Origin: an uncultured Pirellulaceae bacterium
GTDB lineage: Bacteria; Planctomycetota; Planctomycetia; Pirellulales; Pirellulaceae
Direction of reading: 5' to 3'
Assembly (NCBI GenBank): GCA_905480235.1
Contig: CAJQPP010000044.1
Location: 1 to 54,165 of the forward strand
DNA length: 54,165 nt
Each line of letters starts with the position of its first letter. Positions within the stretch are counted from its first letter, which is position 1. The notes under the pieces are model-generated. The model was not told the origin of the DNA. It searched no databases and saw only the letters and a program-made list of their open reading frames with translations. Position numbers and translations under genes: made by a program. Below, one piece after another: positions 27,586-36,819 of the stretch.

Positions 27586-30500
27586 ATGACTAAGACCGCT
27601 CAGGATATACCCAACCGCTTTGACTTTCTGGCTGCTCAACCCCGACTTTATCGTATGTGGGAAGAGGGCGGTTTTTTTAATGCGGACCCCGATGAAAATA
27701 AAAAACCCTTTTCCATCGTGATTCCGCCTCCCAATGTAACGGGGGCACTGCACCTCGGACACGCACTCAACAATACGCTGCAGGATGTTCTGGTTCGTAT
27801 GAAGCGGATGCAAGGTTTCGAAACCTTGTGGATGCCGGGCACTGATCATGCCGGGATTGCGACTCAAGCGCGAGTGGAAAAACGGTTGAAAACCGAGGAG
27901 AATCAAACCCGGCACGATTTGGGTCGGGAAGAATTGGTTCGTCGTATCTGGGAATGGAAGCACCAGTATGAGCAACGGATTACCTCTCAAATAAAGCAGA
28001 TGGGTTGCAGTTGTGATTGGCGACGAACCCGGTTTACGTTGGATGAAATGTGCGCCCGAGCGGTTCGCGAAACCTTCTTTTCGTTGTTCAATGACGAGAA
28101 AATCTACCGTGGCAAAAGGCTTGTAAACTGGGATACCTATCTGCAAACGGCGGTTAGCGATGATGAAGTTTTCAATTCCAAGGTGCAGGGGAGTTTTTGG
28201 CATTTTGACTATCCCGTTATTGACCCAAAACCGGGCGAGCCTGAATTTGTAACGGTCGCAACGACTCGCCCCGAAACGATGTTGGCTGACACGGCGGTAG
28301 CGATCCATCCGGAGCCAGCTCGCGCTTTGGATAAAATTGAATCTGAATTGCAGCAAAAATTGGAGCAGGCGAAAGATTCCGAGCGGGGATCGATTGAAAA
28401 ACAGATCGCGGCCCTGCAAGAGCGGCGAGCCGAGTATTTGCCTCGTCTGCAAAAATTAGTCGAGATGGCAGCGGATGGGCGGCGTTTGATGTTGCCTTTG
28501 ATGAATCGAGAAATTCCCATCATCGCTGACAGTTGGGCCAAGCCCGAACTGGGATCCGGTTGCGTCAAGATTACCCCCGCGCATGACCCCAATGATTACG
28601 AAGTTGGTAAGCGAGCTGACTTACCGATGATCAACATTATGAATGCTGATGGGACGCTGAATGCCGATGCGGGGGAATACGCAGGCTTACTGATCAAGCA
28701 GGCAAGAAAAAAAGTCGTTGCTGACCTCGAAGCCCTTAATCTGGTGCCTGAAATTGAACAGCGGGATATTGAGTTGCCATTTTCAGACCGCAGTAAAACA
28801 CCCATCGAGCCTCTGTTGGCAGATCAGTGGTTTGTGAGGATGGATCAATTGGCGGAATCGGCGATGGAAGCGGTCACTTCCGAGCAAATCAAAATTTATC
28901 CGGAGCGGTACACAAAAGGTTACTTGGACTGGTTGTCAGAAAAACGTGACTGGCCCGTGTCTCGCCAGTTGTGGTGGGGACATCAGATCCCGGTTTGGTC
29001 CAAGGGTATGGAATCCGAACTCGAAGTCGAAGAGGTCAAACGGGAATTATTGGAGGGATTAAATATCAATGGATCGACCGCGTCGATTCAGTGGGAATCA
29101 TGTCCGGAAACCAATCAAGAGAAGCGTCTGGCTTTGGGGCTGCCGTTGGCAACCTGTCACGTTTGTATTCGAGGAGAGGATGATCCGCTGGAAAAAATCC
29201 TCGAAGGATTCGGATTCGTGCGTGAGGAGGATGTTCTTGATACGTGGTTCAGTTCGGCGTTGTGGCCACATTCCACGCTTGGTTGGCCAGATAAAACTAA
29301 GGATCTCGAATATTTCTATCCCACCAGCGTGTTGATCACCAGTCGTGACATCATCACTTTGTGGGTGGCACGCATGGTGCTGATGGGACGTTACAACATG
29401 CACGAAATCCCATTTCACGAAGTTTATATTCATCCGAAAATCCAGGATGGCGAGGGCGAAACGATGTCCAAGTCCAAGGGCAATGGAATCGATCCTTTGG
29501 ACGTGATCGAAAAATTCGGCGCGGATGCACTGCGTTTCGGCATGGCTCGGTTGACCACGGATCTTCAGGACGTGCGCATGCCAGTGCAGTTTGAGTGCCC
29601 AAACTGCGAAAAGAAAATTGATCAAACTCGCAAGAATCGGGAGTTGCCAAGAATTGAATGCCCTGATTGTCAGCAACCGTTTGCGACGCAATGGGCGGAG
29701 AAACCGGAAGATATTGCTTTGAAACGCGGACCTGTTTTGAGCGAACGATTTGAGATTGCCCGAAACTTCGTGAACAAGCTATGGAACGCTTCACGCTTCG
29801 CCATGATGCATCTCGAGTCCTATGAGCCCGGTGAGATTGATCCAGCGGAATTGACGCTCGAGGATCGTTGGATACTCAGCCGGCTATCAACCGTTATTGG
29901 GGAAGTCACCGATGCGTTGGAACATTACCGGTATTCCGAGGCGACCCAGGCGATTTATCGTTTCGCGTGGGATGACTTCTGCAGTTTCTATTTGGAGATC
30001 CTGAAAAATCGTTTCGCGGATGAGAGTCGTCGAACGTTGGCCCAACGAATGTTGGCACATACTCTTGACCAACTGATGAGGCTGCTGCATCCCATCATGC
30101 CTTTTATCTCCGAAGAGATTTGGCAGCGTTTTCGGGATTTTGCGCCGCAACGAGGATACCCGTTACCCCATGAACCAGCGGGTTGTTTGATTGTCGCCGA
30201 TTGGCCAACTGCGGCGGCCGAATTGCAGGACGAAAATATCGAACGCCAATTCTCCTTGTTCCAAAACGCGCTAGGAGCGGTGCGTGAAATCCGTAGTCGC
30301 CAAAATATTCCGCCGAAAAACGAAATCTGTTTTTCCATTCGTTGTGATGACGTTGCCAAACAAAGCCTAAACCCGCTGATGGTTTATTTTCAATCCATGG
30401 CGCGAGCGGAGTGCACGGCAATCGGTACAGACATCGAACCACCGGCCATGAACGCCATTGTCTCTTTGGAAGGGCTGGAGGTTATTGTTGACCTTGAAGG

Positions 30501-30714
30501 TTGCATTGACGTCGCAGCCGAACGAAAAAGATTGGAAAAAGAAAAGGAACGTTTGGTGAAGAATATTTCCGGCAAAGAAAATAAACTGACCAACAAGAAG
30601 TTCGTTGACAACGCGCCGGCTGACATCGTGCAGCGGGAACGAGATGGACTAGAGAAAACCAAAGAACAACTTCAGAAAATTGAACAGAGTTTGGCTAATT
30701 TACCGGTGGCCTAG
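27586..30714 (+). CDS. valS: Valyl-tRNA synthetase with zinc-ribbon and coiled-coil insertions
   Basis: 1042 residues from the ATG at 27586, where homology begins (NRFDFLAAQPRLYRMWEEGG). It charges tRNA-Val. Motifs: PPNVTGALHLGHALN (HIGH class, about residue 48), the editing domain with TTRPETMLADTAVAIHP, WWGHQIPVW, DTWFSSALWPHSTLGWP, and GETMSKSKGN (KMSKS, about 625). The C-terminal coiled coil typical of ValRS is present (about 970-1040). Two insertions make it longer than the E. coli enzyme (951): a charged helical stretch of about 55 residues in the editing domain (about 247-302), and a CPNC ... CPDC zinc-ribbon of about 45 residues between the catalytic core and the anticodon-binding domain (about 668-712). 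Confidence 0.96.
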   Translation: MTKTAQDIPNRFDFLAAQPRLYRMWEEGGFFNADPDENKKPFSIVIPPPNVTGALHLGHALNNTLQDVLVRMKRMQGFETLWMPGTDHAGIATQARVEKRLKTEENQTRHDLGREELVRRIWEWKHQYEQRITSQIKQMGCSCDWRRTRFTLDEMCARAVRETFFSLFNDEKIYRGKRLVNWDTYLQTAVSDDEVFNSKVQGSFWHFDYPVIDPKPGEPEFVTVATTRPETMLADTAVAIHPEPARALDKIESELQQKLEQAKDSERGSIEKQIAALQERRAEYLPRLQKLVEMAADGRRLMLPLMNREIPIIADSWAKPELGSGCVKITPAHDPNDYEVGKRADLPMINIMNADGTLNADAGEYAGLLIKQARKKVVADLEALNLVPEIEQRDIELPFSDRSKTPIEPLLADQWFVRMDQLAESAMEAVTSEQIKIYPERYTKGYLDWLSEKRDWPVSRQLWWGHQIPVWSKGMESELEVEEVKRELLEGLNINGSTASIQWESCPETNQEKRLALGLPLATCHVCIRGEDDPLEKILEGFGFVREEDVLDTWFSSALWPHSTLGWPDKTKDLEYFYPTSVLITSRDIITLWVARMVLMGRYNMHEIPFHEVYIHPKIQDGEGETMSKSKGNGIDPLDVIEKFGADALRFGMARLTTDLQDVRMPVQFECPNCEKKIDQTRKNRELPRIECPDCQQPFATQWAEKPEDIALKRGPVLSERFEIARNFVNKLWNASRFAMMHLESYEPGEIDPAELTLEDRWILSRLSTVIGEVTDALEHYRYSEATQAIYRFAWDDFCSFYLEILKNRFADESRRTLAQRMLAHTLDQLMRLLHPIMPFISEEIWQRFRDFAPQRGYPLPHEPAGCLIVADWPTAAAELQDENIERQFSLFQNALGAVREIRSRQNIPPKNEICFSIRCDDVAKQSLNPLMVYFQSMARAECTAIGTDIEPPAMNAIVSLEGLEVIVDLEGCIDVAAERKRLEKEKERLVKNISGKENKLTNKKFVDNAPADIVQRERDGLEKTKEQLQKIEQSLANLPVA

Positions 30715-30746
30715 CTCAGGGAAATTGGACCATTTTATCGAGATTG

Positions 30747-30793
30747 GGTGACCGCCTGCCGCCCGTGTCAAACGCCGGTTCAGGCGGTTCACC
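30747..30793. repeat. Long inverted repeat between valS and the DUF1598 gene
   Basis: ggtgaccgcctg (30747-30758) pairs with caggcggttcacc (30781-30793) with one bulged base, giving a 12-bp stem and a 22-base loop. It lies between convergent stops, without a T-tract. Confidence 0.6.
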
Positions 30794-30801
30794 GAAAATA
30801 T

Positions 30802-30864
30802 GGGTTAGGCCCCCAATGGGTTAGGCCCCCAATGGGATAGGCCCCCAATGGGATAGGCCCCAAT
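30802..30864. repeat. 16-bp tandem repeat, four copies
   Basis: Copies at 30802-30817, 30818-30833, 30834-30849 and 30850-30864 (last one short by a base). The unit is gggttaggcccccaat; copies three and four change ttag to atag. The array ends 4 bp before the stop codon of the minus-strand gene. Confidence 0.92.
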
Positions 30865-30867
30865 GGT

Positions 30868-32655
30868 TCAGTCCCAATTCCATGTGTTTTGGGTGTCACG
30901 CTGTGGTTTTGATTGCCTTTGTTGTTCGTCTAACTGTGCCGAACCAGCCACAGAAATCTTGTCTTGGGCGGCGTGTTTTGAGGCATCAAATTCCACGCCT
31001 CCGCCAAAACCGGAAAGCGTATGTCGGATGGTGCGGGAACCATCTCGATGCGTGATGACGCGTTGACCAAGGATGGAATCAACCTGCCGGGGTACTAAAG
31101 CCAAGGCAGGTTGATAGGAGACGACGCCGGGTCGCATCGTGCCATCTAAAAAACGTAGATTCCAGTCGATTTTGCGGTCCAGTTTTTCTTGATGAATGAT
31201 GTTCGCAGCCAGGGCGCAATCAAAGACATTTTTTAATTCACCGAAGACGGGATCCTGAATGGCAATCTCTTCGAAACGCAAAGTGAAGTCCTCGGCATAA
31301 CCACTAGCTGCGGGTGACGATTTTCCCGTGTGGACACGTTTCCCTTGCTGTGTCCAGAATTCACTTTCGCTTAAAAGTCGCACTCCCTGCCCGTTGAGTT
31401 CAAAAATAGTGCGATCTTCGTTGGTTACGACGGATTCGTAATTCATCGTGAACCACCATCTCACCAGTTGATCCATTTCAGGAAGCTGACCGTCTTCATC
31501 CAAATAAATACGTTCGAAATAATTACGTAGACCCCTGACGGAAGGCATGACACCCAAACCAATTAATTTCATTCGGTAATCGGCTTCGACGATGACGCTC
31601 GCTGCGTGACTGGTCGGTTCGACGCCTTGTACGGTAACGTCCATTTGTCCTAGCGCGGCATGCAAACGATCGCGGAGGGCTTTCCCTTTTAGTTGGGAAG
31701 CGTCGATGACCTGCCGAGCTTCCGCCAAGTTGGTTGGTTTAGGATCGATAGAACAACCGAATTTACCGCCCTCGTTTTTGGCGTTTTGCAAACAGGTGAT
31801 GAGATCGTCCAAATTCAAAACAGGTTTACCGGTCGCTGCGTTAATGGCTCGCCCGTCTTTGTCAAACTCCCACGGACCAGCGGGCCCAGCAATAACGACA
31901 TCCCCCGTTTCCGGGTAGAGCATGACGAATTTCAATTCGTAAATTCCCGCAAGGTGCTGCAAATCGGGCGTGAGTTTTTGGCCTGTGGCCGCCAGTCGCT
32001 GCAATTCGATTTCCAAACGTGACAGAGATATTTTTCGCAGCTTACTTTCCGACAGTGCAGATTTTTCGCTCTCGAAATTTCGATCACTACGGCGGTACTG
32101 TTCCAGCCGACCGGAGCGATCCTTTTTGATGTCGCGCAATGTGCCAGAGCTGTCGATCCAAACCCCTGATGGGAAAGGCGACATGCGCCCTACTCCACCG
32201 TTCTCTTCCCACGAATCCGGGTCGATGGTTTCTTGAATCAAGTCCATCAACTCGCCGAAATCGGCTTCCGTGACACCACCTCGCTGATTGGCGGGCATAT
32301 TGCCGATGGCATTTTCGCCCGCTATCGCGCCTTGATCGCCCCGATTTCGATAATCGGTCAGCTTTTCAAAGCTACCCAATCGCATTCCATCGTCTTGGAT
32401 CATACTGAGGGTGGAGAAGGCATTCACTCCCGTATCGTTTTGTCGTTGGGATTCTGCGATCTGTTGAAACAATCGATCCCGCGTTGGTCGATCCGATTGT
32501 GCTTTGGCGTGTTTCAACGCAAGTGAGTACTCGCCTCCTTCGAGCAACCTGGAAAATTCAGATTGCTGAGCGTAACTGACATCAGGTACGAAAAGTAACC
32601 ATAGACAGAGGCAGGTGGCGGGTGAGATCGTGGTGCCTAATGAATTCGTCCACAT
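30868..32655 (-). CDS. DUF1598-domain secreted protein
   Basis: 595 residues. ATG at 32655 with AAAAGG upstream; a signal peptide ends at about residue 29 (DVSYAQ). The central and C-terminal parts match DUF1598, a planctomycete-restricted family: LKFVMLYPETGDVVIAGPAG, KFGCSIDPKPTNLAEARQVI, VTVQGVEPTSHAASVIVEAD, YRMKLIGLGVMPSVRGLRNY and LRFEEIAIQDPVFGELKNVF. The N-terminal 100 residues resemble a helical-repeat lead-in. The protein is exported; its role is unknown. It converges with valS. Confidence 0.85.
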   Translation of the reverse strand: MWTNSLGTTISPATCLCLWLLFVPDVSYAQQSEFSRLLEGGEYSLALKHAKAQSDRPTRDRLFQQIAESQRQNDTGVNAFSTLSMIQDDGMRLGSFEKLTDYRNRGDQGAIAGENAIGNMPANQRGGVTEADFGELMDLIQETIDPDSWEENGGVGRMSPFPSGVWIDSSGTLRDIKKDRSGRLEQYRRSDRNFESEKSALSESKLRKISLSRLEIELQRLAATGQKLTPDLQHLAGIYELKFVMLYPETGDVVIAGPAGPWEFDKDGRAINAATGKPVLNLDDLITCLQNAKNEGGKFGCSIDPKPTNLAEARQVIDASQLKGKALRDRLHAALGQMDVTVQGVEPTSHAASVIVEADYRMKLIGLGVMPSVRGLRNYFERIYLDEDGQLPEMDQLVRWWFTMNYESVVTNEDRTIFELNGQGVRLLSESEFWTQQGKRVHTGKSSPAASGYAEDFTLRFEEIAIQDPVFGELKNVFDCALAANIIHQEKLDRKIDWNLRFLDGTMRPGVVSYQPALALVPRQVDSILGQRVITHRDGSRTIRHTLSGFGGGVEFDASKHAAQDKISVAGSAQLDEQQRQSKPQRDTQNTWNWD

Positions 32656-32986
32656 AGAAATGCCTTTTCTTGTAAGTGCCCTGAATCTATATCATTGCAT
32701 GTTGCAGCAATTAGCGTCAAGTTTTCAACTAAGTTAGCAAGCATACTCGAGCAGTAGACGCGAATCGCGGAGCGTTCGACTCTGTTTTTTCGGAAGATTC
32801 GTCATTCCACGAGTTGCTGAGCGATTTCACCGGATGAGTGAAAACAGAGCGCAAAAAAAGACACCTTGGGGAACGAATCCCAAGGTGTTGAGCGATTTGC
32901 GAATTTGGAAAATCCCGTGGTTTGCACACCGGGAAAGTCTGGCAATCAAACGGTTGCAGACGATAGCCACTGCCTAACCAATTGGC
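32656..32986. other. Intergenic region, 331 bp
   Basis: It contains the promoter of the DUF1598 gene and, at 32853-32888, the terminator of the Cys-rich protein gene. A minus-strand frame at 32729-32929 overlaps that terminator and is not credible. Confidence 0.5.
32853..32888 (-). terminator. Rho-independent terminator of the Cys-rich protein gene
   Basis: A 10-bp perfect stem (acaccttggg / cccaaggtgt) with an 8-base loop; on the minus strand it is followed by C and U7. It lies about 100 bp after the stop at 32987. Confidence 0.88.
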
Positions 32987-33709
32987 TTATTGCGGATAGC
33001 TTGTTTTAACCCGATTGACACCCACTTGGGCTGGTTGTGCCACTGTTCCGCGTTGGTCGCAACCACACGGGGGTGCGACGACCGCGTCACATCCACTGCT
33101 GCATTGGTTGCAGTTATTGCAGCGATTTTTCAAAACAGAAAACAGATTCATGCCGTGGCGATCACCCGTACAAGCCTGATTGGGTTGTGAGATTCCAGCG
33201 TCGCAGGTGGTATCGCATCCTACATTACCGTGCCGACGAAACATGTTGTTAAAAATACCCTGGTGCCCGACGTGGCTAGTGCAATGGGTCGCACAGCCCG
33301 ATTGCAAGGAAGATCCACAGGTCCCGCAACAATGATCGGTTGAGCAGCCGCCACCCCAGCCGGGGCCATTGGTTTGGCACGCGCCTGCTTGGCTACGCAT
33401 CCCATTGCAGCCGCTCAGGCAGCTGCGACCACAACCCCTCTGGTAACAGTATTTGCCCCATAACGCGCTTGCTTGATCGTATGTCCATGGTTTGGGACAA
33501 AGTGAATTGCCGGGGAAATAGGCATGGCCTTGGCATTTGAAAATCGCACAGCCTACACCGCCACAACCAGAGCAGCCGGCGTGGCCTTGGCAGTCACCAG
33601 AGGCACAGGGCTGGCTTCCACCGCCGTTAGCGACGTATTGTGCGTTACATGTGGCGATCGCCATGAATGCGACGGCGACGAAACAAATGATTCTTTGGCA
33701 AATCATCAT
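32987..33709 (-). CDS. Secreted Cys/Gly-rich protein
   Basis: 240 residues; the ATG pair at 33709/33706 follows AGGAG. The signal peptide ends at about residue 23 (CNAQ). By my count the mature chain has 27 Cys in about 217 residues, spaced as C-x-x-C, C-x(3)-C and C-C pairs with many Gly (GCSGCGGVGC, CNNCNQCSSGC, DHCCGTC). No repeat period is exact. Such a composition suggests a disulfide-linked surface or wall component or a metal-binding protein. Planctomycete cell surfaces are known to contain Cys-rich proteins, but I cannot assign a family. Confidence 0.75.
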   Translation of the reverse strand: MMICQRIICFVAVAFMAIATCNAQYVANGGGSQPCASGDCQGHAGCSGCGGVGCAIFKCQGHAYFPGNSLCPKPWTYDQASALWGKYCYQRGCGRSCLSGCNGMRSQAGACQTNGPGWGGGCSTDHCCGTCGSSLQSGCATHCTSHVGHQGIFNNMFRRHGNVGCDTTCDAGISQPNQACTGDRHGMNLFSVLKNRCNNCNQCSSGCDAVVAPPCGCDQRGTVAQPAQVGVNRVKTSYPQ

Positions 33710-34200
33710 GGAGGGCTCCTGTACTGGTGGCTTTTACATCCGCTCCGCGTTTTGTCTGCGTGCTTGCGACATTCACAACGATTGTGACAAAACATACGAT
33801 GGGATTTCTCGTAAGATTTATCGGATAACTGCCAGCCGTTGGAATTGCATCTATTGCATCAATTGGTAAGGAATACCAAATCGGGTTCCGTATTAGTCGA
33901 TCGGGGAAAACCAATCGGTCGGAGAAAAAAAGCAACTCGTACTAAACGCACGGCTGAGCGCGATCATCTCGGTGGAGCCAGTTGCGAAGAATACCCGTTA
34001 CTCTACAGGCTGCGGAAGGCTTGCGGATAAGCGTGGTAAGATGTGGCGGTCGGATCGAATAAGCTGCCCCATTGCAGGGGGATGCTCGGCCGCACGCAAC
34101 AATGTCTCGGTAATTACTGTTACAGAGAATTGCTTCGCGGCAACTCGAATTACTTTATGAAGTACTGGATCGGAGCGTTCCGTCAAACCATGCCGGTAGG
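33710..34200. other. Intergenic region, 491 bp
   Basis: It holds the promoter of the Cys-rich gene and the 3' side of the ATPase gene, both minus strand. A short direct repeat (attgcatc twice at about 33844-33861) is present. No RNA gene or terminator with a T-tract was recognised. Confidence 0.4.
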
Positions 34201-36732
34201 CTAAGCTGATCTTTGCGCTGAGATGTCGAGGCCAGGATCCCAGGCTTCGATGGTTGATTGCCCGTCATGAAAACGTTGCTGCGTCTCTAAACGCAGAAGC
34301 GGCTCATCGAGAGCGTGTTCCCGTTGTTGATCTTCCCCCACCGCTGAAAGCTCAAACGCCAAATCTGGATCGTATTCGTCTGTTAACAAATCTACCGCTG
34401 ATTCGGGGGCGAAAACGGGAATGGGTTCGATGATCTGAGGCTCCTCGACGGTGGCGATCTCTGCTTTTCCCAACCGGGTTGGTATGGCGTTGTGGTCCAC
34501 GACGTCGCGATGATGCGGTAACACGCGAACATCCACATCGAGGTGATGGAAAAGATCCCGAATATGATCGTGGCATGTGAACATCATGACCTGGTGACCA
34601 TTGGCGGCGAAATCTCGTAGAACCTCCGCAGCGGCTCGCGCGCGATCGGCGTCGAAATTTACCAAGACGTCATCGAGAACCATCGGTAACACGGCGCCAC
34701 GCCGTGCGTACGCATCAACCAACGCTAATCGTAATCCGAGGTAAACCGCTTCTCGCGTGCCACGGCTTAGATGCTCGACCGCCAAGGTTTCGCCTTGAGC
34801 ATTATCAACCAGTAGTTCCTCGCCGGTTAGCCGGGTCCAGATTCGAGTGTAATGACCTTCGGTCAAGCGTTTTAGGTATTTGGAGGCTTCGAGAAGCGTT
34901 TCCGGTTGCCGTTTCGCTTCGTAGGCGTCTTTGATCGTATCTAAGAAACAAGTGCTTACGGCAAGGGTTTGCCATTCCTTTTCAAGGTCTTCAATTTCTT
35001 GGACGACGGCATTTAATTCGAGACGAGCTTCATCTAATCGAGAATCTTCGCCAAGCATTTTAATCTCTTGCAAATATTCTCCGCGTCGCTGATGTAACTG
35101 GGATTGTTCTTCACGCCGTTCATCGATTTCCGTTTGTGTGTTCTCCCAGCGCGTTTCCAATCCACTGATTCCGTAAAGCTCGAGATATTCTCCGATCTGG
35201 GTCTCTTCGAATTGATTGCCCAGTGCCGCGGCGATTTGTTCGGTGAGACTTTCGTACTTTTGAATCAATTCGTGGCGTTGTCGATGTTGTACTGCCAATT
35301 GTCTAAATTGTTCGTCAGTATCCGCCCCGACGGTTGAGAGTAATCGTCTTTTTTGACCCAGGTACTGATCCAAATCCCGATCGGCCCGCAAATAGGTCGA
35401 TCGTAAGTTGCGAAATTTGGTAGCGAGCTCTTTTCTTTGCCCCACTAAATGACGCTGTTTGCTAAGTGCGACTTGCAATTTTTGGACGCGGGACGCCGGA
35501 TCTAGATTTTCCTCGTATCGAACGCCTGTTTCGGCGAGCAGCGCATCGATTCGCTTACTCAGCATAGTGAGTTCTTTCTCGCGGTCGTAGACTTCGCTTT
35601 CCAATTGTTCCAGTCTGGAATGGAAACCATTGATTCGCTCGGTGCGTTGCGTAAGCTCACTGAGTTGATTGGGAGCAATGTTTTCGGCCATCCCCAAAGC
35701 TCGGAGGTTATCTTTCCATTGGTCTTGGAGGGACTCCTGATCCGATTCCAGTTTTTGGAATCTTCGTGCGGCTTCTTCAACATGGGAAAGCGCAGTTTGG
35801 AACAGATTTTCTAGGGGGATTAGATCTTCCAATCGGGTCAATGCTGATTCGGCATCCCGCAACTGAAGGTCCCATTCACCAACGCCCTTGGGGATATGGC
35901 GTTCGATTTCGTCGCGTTCGTTTTTGGCACGTTTTAATTGTTGCCTTACAAGATCGAATTGGTGACGGAAATCATCTAGTTCATCGCTGGCAACACGCTC
36001 CCAGTGGTGTTTCAAACCCATGGAAAACAGACCGAACGTGGTGCCCAGAATCATCATCAGAAAACCCATCTCGGTGGCAGTGCTGCCGGCGATCCCCTCG
36101 GACCAGCGTAGGTTTAATAATCCAAAACCGGCCAAAACCACACCAAGTACAAAAACAGCACCTAAAATCGCCAGTTTCCCCACGGGCAAAACCTGGTCAT
36201 TAACCACGTCGTCGATGTCTCGCTCAAGAGCGTGCCGAGCGCCATTTAATTTTTCGATTTTCTCTTCCAATTCGACTCGTCGGCGCAATCGGTTGACTTG
36301 TTTCGCCGCCTCTTCACGAGTCAACCCTTTACCTAAGTGAGCAGAGGCGGATTTGACGCGACCGGCAATTTGGTCCTTTTCCGATTTTACGCGTTCCAGA
36401 TTTTCGAATGCGTTTGATAGTTCTTCTTCTTTGGTCGCTAACTGCTTTGACGTGGCCTGTAGAGATTGAAAACCCCGATTGCTTAAAGCACGCACATCCT
36501 TGGAGGTCAGGTTGAGGGAGTTTCCCATCCCTGAAACCTCGCCGCCAATGGTGGAATGAATGGACTTTACCTGTTCCCGCAGACGATCGGCTTGTCGTTC
36601 CAATGACTCGATCCATGGTAAATGTTCGCCGAGCGCCTCAATACGCGATGCTTGCGCCCAGAGTTGCCGATTGATCGGGAGTTCAAATGCTTCCGTTCTA
36701 ATGGCCTTTCGCTGCTTCTTGACCGAAGTCAT
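34201..36732 (-). CDS. YhaN/SbcC-like repair ATPase, C-terminal part after an in-frame stop
   Basis: 843 residues from the first ATG after the stop at 36820. The 29 codons between that stop and this ATG stay in the same frame and read as normal coiled-coil sequence (QVGILPDENLINLKELSRL), so this is the rest of one long gene. It has long coiled coils (about 1-150, 225-530), two membrane helices between them (about 180-235: LGAVFVLGVVLAGFGLL, GFLMMILGTTFGLFSMG), an ABC signature-like LSRGTREAVYLG and Walker B LPMVLDDVLVNFD. No ribosome site precedes the ATG at 36732, so independent translation is doubtful. Without Walker A this part cannot act as an ATPase alone. Confidence 0.8.
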   Translation of the reverse strand: MTSVKKQRKAIRTEAFELPINRQLWAQASRIEALGEHLPWIESLERQADRLREQVKSIHSTIGGEVSGMGNSLNLTSKDVRALSNRGFQSLQATSKQLATKEEELSNAFENLERVKSEKDQIAGRVKSASAHLGKGLTREEAAKQVNRLRRRVELEEKIEKLNGARHALERDIDDVVNDQVLPVGKLAILGAVFVLGVVLAGFGLLNLRWSEGIAGSTATEMGFLMMILGTTFGLFSMGLKHHWERVASDELDDFRHQFDLVRQQLKRAKNERDEIERHIPKGVGEWDLQLRDAESALTRLEDLIPLENLFQTALSHVEEAARRFQKLESDQESLQDQWKDNLRALGMAENIAPNQLSELTQRTERINGFHSRLEQLESEVYDREKELTMLSKRIDALLAETGVRYEENLDPASRVQKLQVALSKQRHLVGQRKELATKFRNLRSTYLRADRDLDQYLGQKRRLLSTVGADTDEQFRQLAVQHRQRHELIQKYESLTEQIAAALGNQFEETQIGEYLELYGISGLETRWENTQTEIDERREEQSQLHQRRGEYLQEIKMLGEDSRLDEARLELNAVVQEIEDLEKEWQTLAVSTCFLDTIKDAYEAKRQPETLLEASKYLKRLTEGHYTRIWTRLTGEELLVDNAQGETLAVEHLSRGTREAVYLGLRLALVDAYARRGAVLPMVLDDVLVNFDADRARAAAEVLRDFAANGHQVMMFTCHDHIRDLFHHLDVDVRVLPHHRDVVDHNAIPTRLGKAEIATVEEPQIIEPIPVFAPESAVDLLTDEYDPDLAFELSAVGEDQQREHALDEPLLRLETQQRFHDGQSTIEAWDPGLDISAQRSA

Positions 36733-36819
36733 TTTTTCTTTTTGCTGCGTGATTTTTTTATTTAGGCGACTGAGTTCTTTTAAGTTGATCAGATTTTCGT
36801 CCGGTAATATTCCGACTTG

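Noticed and set aside
27577..28452. 291-codon open frame on the minus strand
   Set aside because: Antisense to valS, whose HIGH and editing motifs are unambiguous there.
30802..30864. CRISPR-like array
   Set aside because: The 16-bp units are directly adjacent without spacers, so this is a simple tandem repeat.
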